From contig NC_085126.1 of the NCBI RefSeq assembly GCF_030269925.1, positions 1,180,501 through 1,244,500 of the forward strand: a stretch of DNA of 64,000 nucleotides. The letters run 5' to 3'. The DNA is from Bombyx mori. Its lineage: Eukaryota; Arthropoda; Insecta; Lepidoptera; Bombycidae. The notes under the pieces were generated by a model. The model saw nothing but the letters and a program-made list of their open reading frames with translations, made no database searches and was not told the origin of the DNA. The position numbers were made by a program, and so were the translations under genes. Below, one piece after another: positions 9,050 through 24,000 of the stretch. How positions within the stretch are numbered: position 1 is the stretch's first letter; each line of letters opens with the position of its first letter.

Positions 9050-12000
9050 CTACAAATAGGAAACTAAGTACCAGGACTACATTATCACAAAGAGGTTCTT
9101 AATAAATTTATAACGAAAACTGAAGTCGTCGTGGCCTAAAGGATAAGACCTCTGGTGCAATCGTGTTGAGCGACGCACCGGTGCTCGAACCCCAGGCTGT
9201 TGGGTACCAATTTATCTAATGAAATACGTACTCAACAAAAGTTCACAATTGATTTCCACGGTGAAGGACTGACATCGCGTAATAAAAATCAAACCCGCAA
9301 AATTATAATTTGCGTAGTTACTGGGGGTAGGACCTGTTGTGATTCCGCGCGGGTAGGTACCACCATCCTGCCTGTTTCTGCCGTGAAGCAGTAATGCGTT
9401 TCGGCTTGAAGGGTGGGGCAGCCGTTGTAACTATACTTGAGACCTTAGAACTTATATCTCAAGGTGGGTGGCGCATTTACGCTGTAGATGTCTATGGGCT
9501 CCTTAGCAATAAAAAAAATTAGTACAAGGCGAATAACAAAGTTGAACTCACCAAGTGAACGATATACGGGCAGGCCAGCAAGCCGAGACCCGATATGAAG
9601 GAGGCCGTGCCCATCGCCTGGGCTCTCAGTACAGTGGGCAGCAATTCTCCGATCATCACGTAGAAGACTGCGAAGGATGACGCGGCACACAGCCTGCCGA
9701 GCATCGCTAGAGACACCGTTATCCAGGGCCACGCTGAAAGAGATTGGTTCGTTTGGTTCGGAAGTATTCCTCGTCAGGCGCTCCCGCAGTGCTGAGGACG
9801 TGACTGTTACCTTTTTTGTTTTTTTTATTACTTAGATGGGTGGACGAGCTCACAGCCTACCTGGTGTTAAGTGGTTACTGGAGCCCATAGACATCTACAA
9901 CGTAAATGCGCCACCCACCTTGAGATATCAGTTCTAAGGTCTCAAGTATAGTTACAACGGCTGCCCCGCCCTTCAAACCGAAACGCATTACTGCTTCACG
10001 GCAGAAATAGGCAGGGTGAGGACTCACAATAGCCTACCGCCAGTAATTAGGGAAATCACAATTTTGCGAGTTCGATTTTTATTACACGATGTTATTCTTT
10101 CACAGTGGAAGTCAATCGTGAACATTTGTTGAGTACGTATTTCATTAGATAAATTGGTACCCGCCTGCGGGATTCGAACACCGGTGCATCGCTCAACACG
10201 AATGCACTGGACGTCTTTATCCTTTGGGCCACGACGACTTCGGACGTGACGTGACGTGACGTGACGACGTGATGATGGTGCTGAGATTACATTTTGGTAG
10301 GTCCTATCCCTTTTAGGAATATCTAAATAAGCGGCGCTTTATAGCAGCGCGCCGCGACCTGCCTTACTTCAATGCGATTGACCCCCTGCTTTATTTACTA
10401 AAATTTATTAAATCTCATTGCTCAAGACGAGTTCGAGGCCTATCTAAGTTCGTCCGGAGCCCATAGACATGAAATGTACCGTTCAATCCGAGGCACTGTG
10501 TCTTACTGGAGCTATTTATGACTGTTAAGGATAAGACGTCCGGTGCATTCGTATCTAACGATGCAACGGTGTTCGAATCCCGCAGCCGGGTACCAATTTC
10601 AATAATGAAATACGTACTTAACAAACGTTCACGATTGACTTCCACGGTGAAGGAATAAAATCGTATAATAAAAATCGAACCCGCAAAATTATAATTTTCG
10701 TAATTACTGGCGGAAGGATCTCTTGTGAGTCCGCGCCGGTAGGTACCACCCCCTGCCTATTTCTCTGTGAAAGTTTCCCTCCAATACGCAGAGTAAATAA
10801 CAAACCACACGTTCATTCCAGTTTGGTGAACATTCAAAACTTCGACCACATGAGTCGAGATGAGAAGGAGCTTGTACATTAGCGCATATTGTTACCGGTG
10901 GTCGTTAGTGGGAGATATTGAAAGTCGACTCACACTCCGGCACGAGCACGCAGCTGAGACAGGCCAGGCCACCGACGCACATGAAGGCGCAGAGCACCCA
11001 GCGCCTGCCGAGCCTCTCCATGCATCGCCACGCCAGGACGTAGGACGGGAGCTCCACCGCGCCGCCTGAGGGTCAGGATCAAAACTGTACGATTAGCGGC
11101 GCTTTCAATGTATTTTTTAAAACAGAAATTGAATGTGGACAGCAAAAGTTCAGTAAGTGTGGTAGTGTTATTTATATTTTGACATTCAACAAGTGTGTTA
11201 TACTGACATCTAAGTTGAAATAAATGATTTTGAGTTTGAATTTGAATTTGACACACTATTGTTTAACGGGTTTTTGCCGCGATATTTTTGTTATGAGTCT
11301 ACCCGTGACCGCGGCACGCCGGGACACCAGGAGCTCGTTAAATGCAGACGTCACAATAAGAACCGGTTCAATAATAGTAAGTGTGAAAACTTGTTGCTTA
11401 GAAGGAGACAGCAGTAGGTGGTAAGGTATTGTAGGTCCACACGGGTAGGTACCACCGTCCTGTTTATTTTTGTAGCGAAGCAGATGAGCGTTTCAATTTA
11501 AAGGGAAGGAGAGCCGACGTGGGTTATCGACGTGGGGCACCTCATGTCCCAAAGATGTCAGTTAGATGTCGTGATTTCCACGGGCTGCCAGCGTGCTCTC
11601 TTCAGAGACTCAAGTGGATTTTTAGTTCGCATGCAACTTAGCAAAAGCCTCACCAATAAAGAACGCCAAGTAATCATCGACGCCCAAGTTGGGAGTATTG
11701 TAGCTGAGACTGTTGTAGACCACGCCCAGAGAGACCCAGTCAAAAGTCAAAATCAAGAACTTCCTCCTGAGATTGGGGTATCTGAACACATCCAGCGGGG
11801 AGGCCTTACAGTCACCCTCGGAGTTCTGATCATCCATTCTCTTGTTTTCCATCACGTCTACTTCATCTTCTTGGATGAATATCTTACTAACAAGCTGTAA
11901 GGATTTCCTTCTTAGTGTATCTCCAGGTGACTTGAAATCCGTTTGAGTCCACTTCTGCTGCGAATCTGCTCGACAAATTAATTAATTTAAATTGGATAGG

Positions 12001-15000
12001 CATTTATCGATATTTATTAGTGACTTTTTTTTTCTTAGATGGGTGGACGAGCTCACAGCCCACCTGGTGTTAAGTGGTTACTGGAGCCCATAGACATCTA
12101 CAAAGTAAATGCGCCACCCACCTTGAGATATAAGTTATAAGGTCTTAGTATAGTTACAACGGCTGCCCCACCCTTCAAACCGAAACGCATTACTGCTTCA
12201 CGGCAGAAATAGGCAGGGCGGTGGTACCTACCCGTGCGGACTCACAAGAGATCCAGTAAAAAAACCAGTAAAACCTAGCTGACTCGGCAGACTTTGTAGT
12301 GCCTCAATCGATAAATAAAGGACCTAAACTTTTGTATAAAATAAACTTAAAACAAACAAAAGGAATCCGTCCGACGGGGGACACATCAAAGAAGGAAAAA
12401 CAAAATTGTTATTTTTATTTAATTCCGAGCATTTTCATTCATTTATCTACCTTTTAAACCTTATCTGGACTTCCACAAATAATTCAAGACCAAAATTAGC
12501 CAAATCGATCCACCCGTTCTCAAGTTTTAGCGAGACTTGAAGTCGTTGTGGCCTAAAGAATAAGACGTCCGGTGCATTCGTATGTAGCGATGCACCGGTG
12601 TTCGAATCCCGCAGGCGGGTACCAATTTTTCTAATGAAATACGTACTCAACAAATGTTCACGATTGACTTCCACGGTGAAGGAATAACATCGTGTAATAA
12701 AAATCAAACCCGCAAAATTATAATTTGCGTAATCACTGGTGGTAGGACCTCTTGGGAGTCCGCGCGGGTAGGTACCACCACCCCGCCTATTTCCGCCGTG
12801 AAGCAGTAATGCGTTTCGGTTCGAGGGGTGGGGTAGCCGTTGTAACTATACTGAGATCTTAGAACTTATATCTCGAGGTGGGTGGCGCATTTACGTTGTA
12901 GATGTCTATGGGCTCCAGTAACCATTTAACACCAGGTGGGCTGTGAGCTCGCCCATCCAAACAAAAAGACTAACGAACAGCAATTCCTTTTTATATATTT
13001 TCTATATATATAGATAGCCAACGATGCATCGACTAATGTACGAAATAAATTACCTTCATCATTGAACTCTCTATTGTCGTCTCTTTCGTATTCTTTTGTT
13101 TTAGATTTGATTTCTCTTTCGGTGAGTTCCAGCGCGAAAGTTCGTTCTAAATCGTCATTTTTACTTCCTACGGTTTCTGCGATCCTGGTAAGATCCGGAC
13201 GGAAGGTCAGCATGTTGCTGATCCTTCTGTCCAGGTCATCTTTCGTAATTCTGCCGTAGTGCCCGTTGGACACGCAGGTCATTTCTGCTGCATCTTCTTC
13301 TTCTTTTGTTTTCTTCTGTGGAATTTAAGTCTCATTATGCTTAACGCAACTTCAAGGAGCATTTTGTCAGACAATCCATGAAATGATTAAAAGTACTTTG
13401 ATTGGCTCGGTGGTGCAGTAATTAGCGCCTGTGACTGTTGCGCCAAGGGTCGTGGGTTCGATTCCCACATCGGGCTAACATTGTGAGATATAGTTGTTTT
13501 AATTATATATCTAGGTCTCGCGAAAATTGAAGAAGGTTCTGTAAGTATCTCAGGAGTGTGTATGTATTTTTTAGAAGTCGTAGTGGCCTAAAAGGTCAGA
13601 CGTTCGGAGAAGATAAGGCGTCAGAACGCAGGCACGTACCGGGTTTTTAAATGAAATTCGTACTCGACAAATGTTTCACAATCAAGGAATGACATTGTGT
13701 AATAAAAATCAAACCCGCTAAATTATAATTTACGTAATTACTGGTGGTAGGACCTCTTGTGAGTACGCACGGGTAGGTGCCACCACCCTGCATATTTCGG
13801 CAGTGAAGTAATGCGTTTCGGTTTGAAGGGTGGGGCAGCCGTTGTACTGTGTAACAGAGATTTTACAACTTGTCTCAAAATAGGTGACGGCATTTACGTG
13901 GTTGATGTCCATGGGCATCAATAACTACTTAACACCAGCTGGGTCGTGAGGCCATCCGTCCATCGGATAGTTCTATACTGGTTGGCAACCAATTTGAATT
14001 GACCAGTGAAATATAATCTTTAAGTCTACGTGTTAAGGGAGTAACAACAGTGCCTCCCGCGTGTGGTCTCGCAACAGCCAATCTGATTTTCCTTCTCTTC
14101 TGTACTCGAGATTTATTTAGCCACGCTACTCACGTGTAGCTCCAGGAGGAACCCTTTCCGTAACCGTATTCCGTTTTTCTTAGCGAGGTCCCGTAGCACC
14201 TTTTCAGCTTCAGCGATACGGCCTCTGCCGACCAACCATCTCGGAGACTCTGGTATCAGCCAGTAATATCTGAAACGCGCATAGCATTACGATAAAACGA
14301 GCTCACGTTAAGTGGTTACCAAATGCCGTAGATATTGCGACATTAATGTTATTTCCCAGCTTAAGACTGGCTCCTAAACTTGCTAGTGTCCCCGAATACC
14401 CCACTGGACCAGAACGCGATACGCCGCCACCTCGATGCTCGCGTGTTATATGACAACTAGACTCGCTGGAGTCCTGGTAGCGCGCCGCAAGACCTGGATC
14501 CCCTCCGGTCGCCCCATAACCTCCACCGGGGGCCCAGTTTCAGCCCTCACGCAGACTGCGGTATGACACTTTTTTCATATCTTTATCCGGTACCCCTATT
14601 TTGCGATGATTCCTTCTATCCGATATTGTGGCTGACACTCACCCGTACAGCAGCAGGAAAGGCAGACTAGTGACCAGCGATAGATGGTACCAGTCCCTTA
14701 CGGCGTAGGCCAGCAGAGAGAGTAGACACATGCCGGTGGCGAACAGCATCCCGACGACAATTCCTTGAAAATATAATGTAATAATTTGTGGTGGTAGTAA
14801 ATAGAAAATAAAAAATATTTTCGTTTGTTGATACCAAACGAACTTCAGCTCTGAACGGTAATTGAATCGACCCCACGATCCTTTAGCTGGTATTTTGTGA
14901 AACAGCCCCAATAGCAGGAAGGCAGGTAGGCAGCGGCTTGGCTCTGCCCCTGGCATTGCTGAAGTCCATGGGCGACGGTGACCACTCACCATCAGGTGGG

Positions 15001-18000
15001 CCGTAAGCTCGTCTGTCTACAAGGGCAATAAAAAAAAATTTGAAGCCGAGAACATCGAGACCTTCCTTTGGAGCCACTAGGCCATAAGCGCGTGAAAGCC
15101 CGTATTTATCCTATTAGCATAAATGGATTAAAATGACCTATTATCAGATAATCATAGATAACAATATACCGGCAATGTTTCTTCTTCCAGGAGGCATAAG
15201 CTCCAAGGCCAGTATGAACGGTAGCTGGTAGAGAGCCGGGAAGAATAGTCCTCCGGCCACTCTCAGCACGATATACGTCCAGTAGGTGGTGGCAAAGGAC
15301 GCGGATATCGCCAGGGGAACTTCCAGGAAGATCATCAGTAGAATCGTTGGACGTCGACCGTATCTGAGAAAAAAATTATTGTTTGAACAAAACGTCTTTG
15401 ATTGAGCTCATCAAGGCCATTTTGAGGTCGTGGCTAAGGTTTTGTTAGGTTGCCCCGTTGATTCTCGGACGCTAGGTGTGAAGGGGTGACTAGAGACCAG
15501 ACATTATAGTGAATAGCCCCTCTAGGGATATGAACTGAGTCTTCATAGACTCTTTTTATTTTTATTGCCCTTGTAGGCAGACGAGCATACGGCCCACCTG
15601 ATGGTGAGTGGTTACCGTCGCCCATGGATTTCAGCAATGCCAGGGGCAGAGCCAAGCCGCTGCCTACCACTTAATACTCTCCACAAGCCTCGTTTGAAGA
15701 AGGACATGTCATAGCGCTCGGGAAACACCGTGGAGTGGAGCTTATTCCATAGCCGGATGGTACGTGGCAAAAAAGATCTCTGGAAACGTACTGTGACCGC
15801 AGTAGCTCCAGGTAGTATGGATGAACCCTACTCCGGTGGCGGGCGGTGCGATGGTAAAAACGATGGTAAAAACTCTCTTACTTTTAGCGTTTTAAAGAGA
15901 ATCTAATTCTAAATAGATATTGATATGGGTATACCTCAGTGTCGATAGCCATGTCCATATAATGCTGATACCTTTGGCGATCCGATACGAGTAAAAAGAA
16001 ACGAATGAAAGAGACGATGTAATTAAAGACAGGCGAAAAATCATCTTTTTTAACACGGTTTTATTAGCTTCAGACATAAAATATGTATGTTAGTATGTAA
16101 TGGAATTTTTGACCATGATTTTGACCCCCTTCAAAACGTCTGATTAACTCGAAATTTGGTATAACTTATTAAGGAAAAATGACAATTCAATATAAAAAAA
16201 TATTGAAAAAAATGAAATTCAACTAAAAAATGTAAAATAAATAATAATTAAAAAAAAACTAAAAAAAAGCGTGGGGTGCATGGTATCAGTAGTTATAAAT
16301 ATTTTATGAACAGATATGAGTAGAAGGGTTATTTTAATATTATCCTGAAAAGCACCCCACGCTTTTTTTACAATAAAATTATTTTTTCTTACACTATTTT
16401 TAATTCAAATTTATTAAGATTTATTTTCTATTTTTAGTGGGATTTTCTATAAAAGCGTTTTTTTTTTAGTTTTTTTAAACTGTTATTTATTCGCCTTTCT
16501 TTAGTTAACACCGTCTCCTTCATTCGTTTCTTGTTATTCGTATAGTCTATAAATTAGTGTATTGTCATCGGTCCTCGATAAATGTACAAGGTTTGAATGA
16601 AATCTGGCCGTTTAAAGTGGGTCAAAATAGCGTCTAAAGGAGTCAGTTACAAACATACATACAATTGAAGCTAATATAAAGCGTGTAAAAATCATCCTTT
16701 TTTTTAATCACCATATACCTGTCCGACATCCACCCGAAGAACAAATTCCCGAAGATGGAGCCAACCCAGAACAGGGTATTGCTGGTCCGTGGCAGCCATT
16801 CCTTGTCACAGACCAAGGAAAACTGGAAGTAACGGTTTTTATATACTTTACAAAAATGTTTGAAACGTAATCTCAAGATTCACGATACTTAAAAGGAGCT
16901 CCAGTCTGGAAAAGGAATACTGGGACGCTAGACGTCGTATGAGCTTGCACGGGTAGGTACCACGATTCTGCCCATTTCTGCCGTGTAGCAGTAATGGGTT
17001 TCGGTTTGAAGGGTGGAGCAGCCGTTGTACTTTAAAAACAAAGAGTTAGAACTAATGCCTCAAGGTGAGTTGGTGGCTATTACCATGTTGATATCTATGA
17101 GCTCCGGTAACCACTTACATCAGACAGGTCGGGATTTAGTATCCCCACATAAGCAATAAAACAAACCGGGTGGGTACTGCCACCCTGCCTATTTCTGCCG
17201 TGAAGCAGTAATGCGTTTCGGTTTTAAGGGTGTGGCAGCCGTTGTAACTATACTTGAGACCTTAGAATTTATTTATTTATTTATTTATAACTTCTTATAC
17301 TAGAAAGTATAAAGGCGGACTTAACGCCATTGGCATTCTCTAACAGATTAGGATTCGGGGAGTAGTCAGCGGCGGCAACGGTAAGGCGATTATCATGACG
17401 CATAGCCTTATCGAATTAAACCATTAAAATTATTTTCTCAGATAAAACTCACGTCAGTAACAAGCGTCCTTTTGTAATGCTCTGTGCTGTAAGTCCAGCC
17501 GCGAGAACACGGTGACGTGGAGTTATCTCTGATCGATAGAATAGCTCCTTCCACTTTGGAGATCTACAATTAAAATGAACCAAATTTCTCTAATTCCACT
17601 TTAGTAAGACCCATGAACAGACTATCGTTTTTAATCGAAACCAATTTTACGACTAAATTTCGTTTTATTATTATCATTTTAATATTATTATTTTTTATTT
17701 ATTTTTATTGCTTAGATGGGTAGACGACCTCTTGTGAGTCCGCACGGGTAGGTACCACCATCCCGCCTATTTCTGCCGTGAAACAGTAATGCGTTTCGGT
17801 TTGAAGGGTGGGGCAGCCGTTGCAACTATACTGAGATCTTAGAACTTATATCTCAAGGTGGGTGGCGCATTTACGTTGTAGATGTCTATGGGCTCCAGTA
17901 ACCACTTAACACCAGGTGGGCTGTGAGCTCGTCCACCCATTCTAACCAATAAAAAATAAATAAAAATAAATGTTCAAGAATGCAGTGTACTTACTTTAAA

Positions 18001-21000
18001 ATAATGAATTTCAACGGAGTTTTTTTTTTACTTTTTAATCACATTTGCTGACTTAGAGTAAGTAATATATTCATTTAGGGTAATATTTATTTATTAATAT
18101 TAATAATATTGCCTTGATACAATATTTAATGATTGAATTAGTATTGGTGTTGTGGCGGGTAGCCATCATACAACACAAGACGTTTGACAGATGTCTGAAT
18201 CTCGCTTACGACATTTTCAAGATAAGCTTGCTTAAATACAAGTTCCGAACAACATTCGGTTAGCCCACTGAGTCTCTCGCCGGATCTTCTCAGTGGGTCG
18301 CGTTTCCGATCCGGTGGTAGATTCTGCGAAGGACTGCTCTTGCTAAGGAAAGTGTTAGCAACACTTCCGGTTTGAGCCCCGTGAGCTCACCTACACGTCA
18401 AGGAGAATCTGAAATATCCTCTCAAGGCTATCAGAATAGGTAGGAAAAAAAAACAACATTTGGACCGTCGGTCTACCGAGCAATATTATCACCCGCTCGG
18501 TGGAAGATCTTCCCTTTGTCATTTACGTACAAAGTGTCTTTTTAAATGTTTAGATGATGGGTAGACGAACGAATCCCCACCTGCTGTTAAGTGGTTACCG
18601 AAACTACCTTAGATCTTGAGACGTGTACCGTGTGTCTTGAGACGTGTGTGTCCGACGTGTAGACAGTGATTACATTCCAAATTCCGATACAGATTTCTTC
18701 AAGCAATGATATACTTAACACACATTCACCAACGGCCTTAATGATAAGGGTTTATATATAAGATAACATGAACTTAAAAATTGAAAGTCATTAAGCAATA
18801 ATTTACCTGCAATTTCCTTTCGTTTTCGTCATTGGACAAAAACAATTGACGTGTGTTCACGACATGTAACGCGCCTCCTTCTCTGATAGCCTTCGAACTG
18901 AAAACGTCAAGTAAATGTATAGTAAGATAAACTTGTAGCATATGGAAATGAAATTTTGAACAATTTTTTTTTTTTCAAAAATCTCCAAACATTTAAAGGA
19001 AGTCCCTCGTGATACTAAGGCTGGCTGGTACTTTGCACAGAGAGTGAGTCTGGATGTCCAACGAGGTAACGCAGCCAATACCTTGGGAACTGTCCCTCCT
19101 TCAAGCGCATTGGAAGATTTGTTCTACTGTATGAATTGACATATGTTAAATAATTTTGATTTGTTAAGATTATTGACATAACGGCCGTCTGATGTAGTGG
19201 CAAGTGACATGGTCACTGCAAAAGGGGGTCGCGGGTTCGAATCCCGCCAAGGGAAGATATTTGTATGATAAATATAAAATGTCTTTTCCAGGTTTATGGA
19301 TGTATATTAAATATGTGTATGTGTATAATAAAAATCTTACATTTATTTCCGTTATCTGGTACCTGTAACACAAGTTCTTTACGAACTTATCACGGGACCA
19401 GTTAACGTGGCGTGATTGTTAGTAAATATTTATTTATTTATTATTGAATTTAAAACGAATTAATTCTATGTAAATCAAAAATTATATTGATAATAAATAG
19501 CGGTGATTATATATATACATATGTGCGTATTGTGTTGCTTTTTTTGTCTTATAATCATTTTTTCTCTTCTATTTTTCATATACGTTTCCCAAAAGACTTC
19601 ACGCGTCAGTTTCCTTCTGTGGAATTTTCTAAAAGACGGGAATTTTGAAGAATACAGAAGCAGTACATTGCCTGTATAAAATTTTAGACACAAAAATATT
19701 CTACCTTTCTACAACAAACTCTTTCAATTCTTCGAACAACGCGTGTGGGTCAACGGCGTATTCACGGCAAGTTTCATACGAGCTATGTTCTCCTGGTACT
19801 TTTGGTATCGTCAGAGAGCGCACCAGGTCTCGTGGAAGGCTCAGAGCCTCGAGTTCTGGAGGTGGCGCACACCAGTGCTCGGGAGTAGCGTTTGTGAACA
19901 CCTGGAATGATTAAAAGAATATTAAACTTCAGTTTTATTTTTGAAGTTATACTTCTTTAGGCGCGTTATGAAAAATTGATGAGAGTGAAATTTTACGATG
20001 CGCGCGCACCGTGACACAAAATTAACAGAATGAAGTTGCCCACTAAATCGCTCATTACAATACGACCGACGTAACTTAGCGAGTCTGAATATAGCCGCAG
20101 GTGAACTTTCGCGCATGTACACTCGTAAAAAAAGTGTTATTAGCATTAATTTTTTAGTAATATAAATGACAAAATTATTATTTAATATAATTCATACTAA
20201 ATATTATTAAATTATTAACGTTAAAAAATTAATTAATTATTAAGTTAATTACCAAAATTAGAATTAGGTTTACATGTATATATTAATACGTGAAGCAAAA
20301 CTTTGTACCCCTTTTTACGAATATTGCGCGGACGGAGGAATATGAAATTTGCCATACTTATAGAGAATATAGAAGAAGAATATAGAAGAAGAAGAGAATA
20401 AGAGAAGAAGTGCAGAATTAGATTTTTTTTTAAATTACGCTTTAATAATATATTAAATCACAAAAAAAACATTACACACACTACCATGTATTTGACACAC
20501 ACACGCATGCATACTATTTGTTTATTGTCAAACTTTTCTTATTGCTTGTAGTCTGTGGTCAAATTGAGAATAGATTAAATATTATTTGTCTTTATTAATA
20601 TTTATCTAAGGTGTAGGTAGTCTTAGCGGAATCTGTGATTATAGAAGTTTAATCTTTGACAATAGAATCATAATTTTACTGGTGGTAGGACCTCTTGTGA
20701 GTCCGCGCGGGTGGGTACCACCACCCTGCCTATTTCTGCCGTGAAGCAGTAATGCGTTTCCGTTTGAAGGGTAGGGCAGCCGTTGTAACTATACTTGAGA
20801 CCTTAAAACTTGTATCTCAAGGTGGGTGGCGCATTTACGTTGTGGATGTCTATGGGCTCCAGTAACCACTTAACACCAGGTGGGCTGTGAGCTCGTCCAC
20901 CCATCAAAGCAATAATAATAATAATAGTGTACAAAGTTATGATTTCAATTAATTATAGTCGTATTTCGACTATAGTTTTTATTAAATGACGTTATTCCTT

Positions 21001-24000
21001 CATCTTAGAAGTCATTCGTGAGCATGTGTTAAGCACGTATTTCATTAGAAGAATCAGTACCTGTCATACAAGAAGAGAGATGAAGAGGTGGTATTCTTTA
21101 ACAAAGCCACAGCCAAGGGTAGAGTGCGTGGGCTTCCCACAAGATAGACCGACGACCCCTTGAAGGTCACGAGAGCCCGCTGGATCCAAGTAACTGGTCG
21201 CTGTGATAAGGCTTGAATGAAGCCAATACATTGACAGAAATGAAATAGTTATCTTGTCATACAAAACGTAAATTTGACCTATATACGACTAGCGGTCCGC
21301 TCCGGCTCCGCTCGGGTCTCAAACAAAAAATTGAACGATATTTGACGTTGTTTTATTTTTTGAAATAAAAGAACACTTATTTCGGCATAACTATAATAGT
21401 TAGACTTATGCTGTCGTGATACTTTTTGTAAATAAAAATGTGTTCTACAAAGTCGTAGTACATTATTTTATTCTATCATCAACAGTTTCCGCAAGGGCAC
21501 GCGATGTAAAGAATATTTTAAGTATTTTTTTTACACCTTGGGTTACATTCTTGGAGTTTTAGTAAGGATCCCAAATTTTTTCAAAAAGGATTATAGCCTA
21601 TGTCACTCGTGAATAGTGTAGCTTCCAAACAGTAAAAGAATTTTTCAAATCGCTTCAGTAGTTTCAGAGCCTATTCAATACAAACAAACAAATAAATATT
21701 TCCTCTTTATAATATTATAGTATAGATCAAAGTACCACACGGTCATCATAAGTGTGCTTAGTGCGAGTTTTTTAACGTTCTCGATAGCGTAAAAGTTAAC
21801 TCAAAATTGTGTGCAGTTGGAACAGCGCCCCTTACGCTATCGCGAACATTAAAAAGCTCGCAGTAAGCAGATAGATCTCCGAAACTATATGTCCGATCCA
21901 CTATCAATTTGGTATAGGAATCTTTGATAGGAGTATTCAAAATATAGGTGGTTCACTATGAACGAATTTTACGTTAAGTTCGTCCAAAATCGATTTTCTA
22001 TTTAATTTTATTACTTATTTCTATTACTGGTGGTAGGACCTCTTGTAAGTCCGCTCGGGTAGGTACCACCACCCTGTCTAGTTCTGCCGTGAAGCAGTAA
22101 TTCGTTTCGGTTTGAAGGGTGGGGCAGCCGTTGTGACAATACTGAGACCTTAGAACTATATCTCAAGGTGTGTGGCGCGTTTACGTTGTAGATGTCTATG
22201 GGCTCCAGTAACCACTTAACACTAGGTGGGCTGTGAGCTCGTCCACACATCTAAGCAATAAAAAAAAAAAACATTGCATATGATATAGGCCTGGTAGTCG
22301 ATGGTCCAGTGTGTTTATTGCTAGTTACTTTCTCGATAGCGTAAAAGTTAACTCTAATTCGTATGGAGTGGGAACGTTCGCCTACGTTTGCCGCCAGGGG
22401 CGCTGTTGCAGCTGCATTTGAGTTAACATTTACGCTATCGACAACGTTGAAAAACTCGCACTAAGCACAAATACAGTGACACGAAACATCGGGTGAAAAT
22501 GCTAGTTTCTGTCTCAAAACGCTCATGAATTTTCGGCTCCAAGTTTTTTTTTATTGCCCGTGTAGGCAGACGGGCATACCACATAGCCTACCACTTAGCC
22601 CACCTGATGGTGAGTGGTTACCGTCGCCCATGGACTTCAGTGATGCCAGGGGCAGAGCCAAGTCGCTACCTACCGAAGTTATACAATATGCGTTATAATA
22701 AGATTGAGACACAGACCTCAAGTAGAGTGCGTTGCAGTCATACCAAACGCACACGAAGTTAGCGAGCGTATTCTCAAAAAAAATGCAGAATCCACTTGTG
22801 ATGTCACAAGTCAAAGGAAGCCTTAATTTCATTAGTTACGACTGAAGTTCCATTGTTACTCGCCAATAGGCCATACAAGCCGTAGAAGATGAAATATTAA
22901 TAATCTCTCGAAACATAAGCTATGTTCCGATATGCACTGTGAGCACTGTAAGGTATGACGTCAATCTAGTATAGTATACTGTGAAGCCGTTGCTTTATAG
23001 TTAATAAAACTGGTTACTGTTTAAAAAGGAACGAAGGATATTATACTGTCATCTGTCGTTTTTTAGAATTGTTTTCACTTCAACAAAAATATATTCATTA
23101 AATGATGTTAGGTATATTTAAAAAAATACATTAAATCAATTAAAAAATTATTACACACACTACAATGTTTTTGACACACCCACGCATATATACACTTTTG
23201 TTTATTGTTATATTATTATAATCTGTGGTCAAATTGAGAATAGATTGATATTGGGGACTTTTTGGCGGGAACGCGAGGAGTGAAGTAGTATGATTTGTTT
23301 TATTTTGTCTATTTAGTGTTTCTTCAGGTTTAAATGTGTAATAACGGTGGTTTTTTAACTGTTTGATATCTGTGAAAGTGCACAAATGTGGGAAAATGAA
23401 ACAAAGCCGCTGGACGTAACTTCTCGGGATCATCCAAAAAGTCAACTGAGAAAATCTCATTATATTTTATCCCAGTTGATTATTGTCTCAAATTAATCAT
23501 TTTCGTTTAATTTCATTCCATATTATAATTTTTAATAAAAAATTATTTAAATTAGAATAAGACATGACCTAAAGGTATTAATTACCAGATATAAAATCCC
23601 TTAACAAAAAAATATGTTGGTTGTCTTTAATAAATAGTCTATGACAATAGAACCATAATAATGTTCAAGCTTATATAAATTCAATTAATTATAGTCAAAC
23701 TTCGACTACTGGGCGACCACTGGTCTAATTAATTTGCACGCTAAAAATCATCACATGATCAAAACACTAAAAGCACCTTACATCGAAAAGACTGGTGATA
23801 GGACCTCTTGTAAGCCCGCACCGGTAGGTACCACCCACCCTGCCTATTTCTGCCGTGAAGAAGTAATGCGTTTCGGTTTGAAGGGTAGGGCAGCCATTGT
23901 AACTAAACTTGAGACCTTAGAACTCATATCTCAAGGTGGGTGGCGCATTTACGTTGTAGATGTCTATGGGCTCCAGAAACCACTTAACACCAGGTGGGCT

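Noticed and set aside
13395..13476. Second tRNA gene
   Set aside because: Has A- and B-box-like sequence, but the acceptor stem does not close and an AT-rich tail follows; better explained as a tRNA-derived SINE or pseudogene.
14639..14992. 117-codon - strand frame as an independent gene
   Set aside because: It is transporter exon 7 plus read-through into intron 6 and a CR1-like tail.
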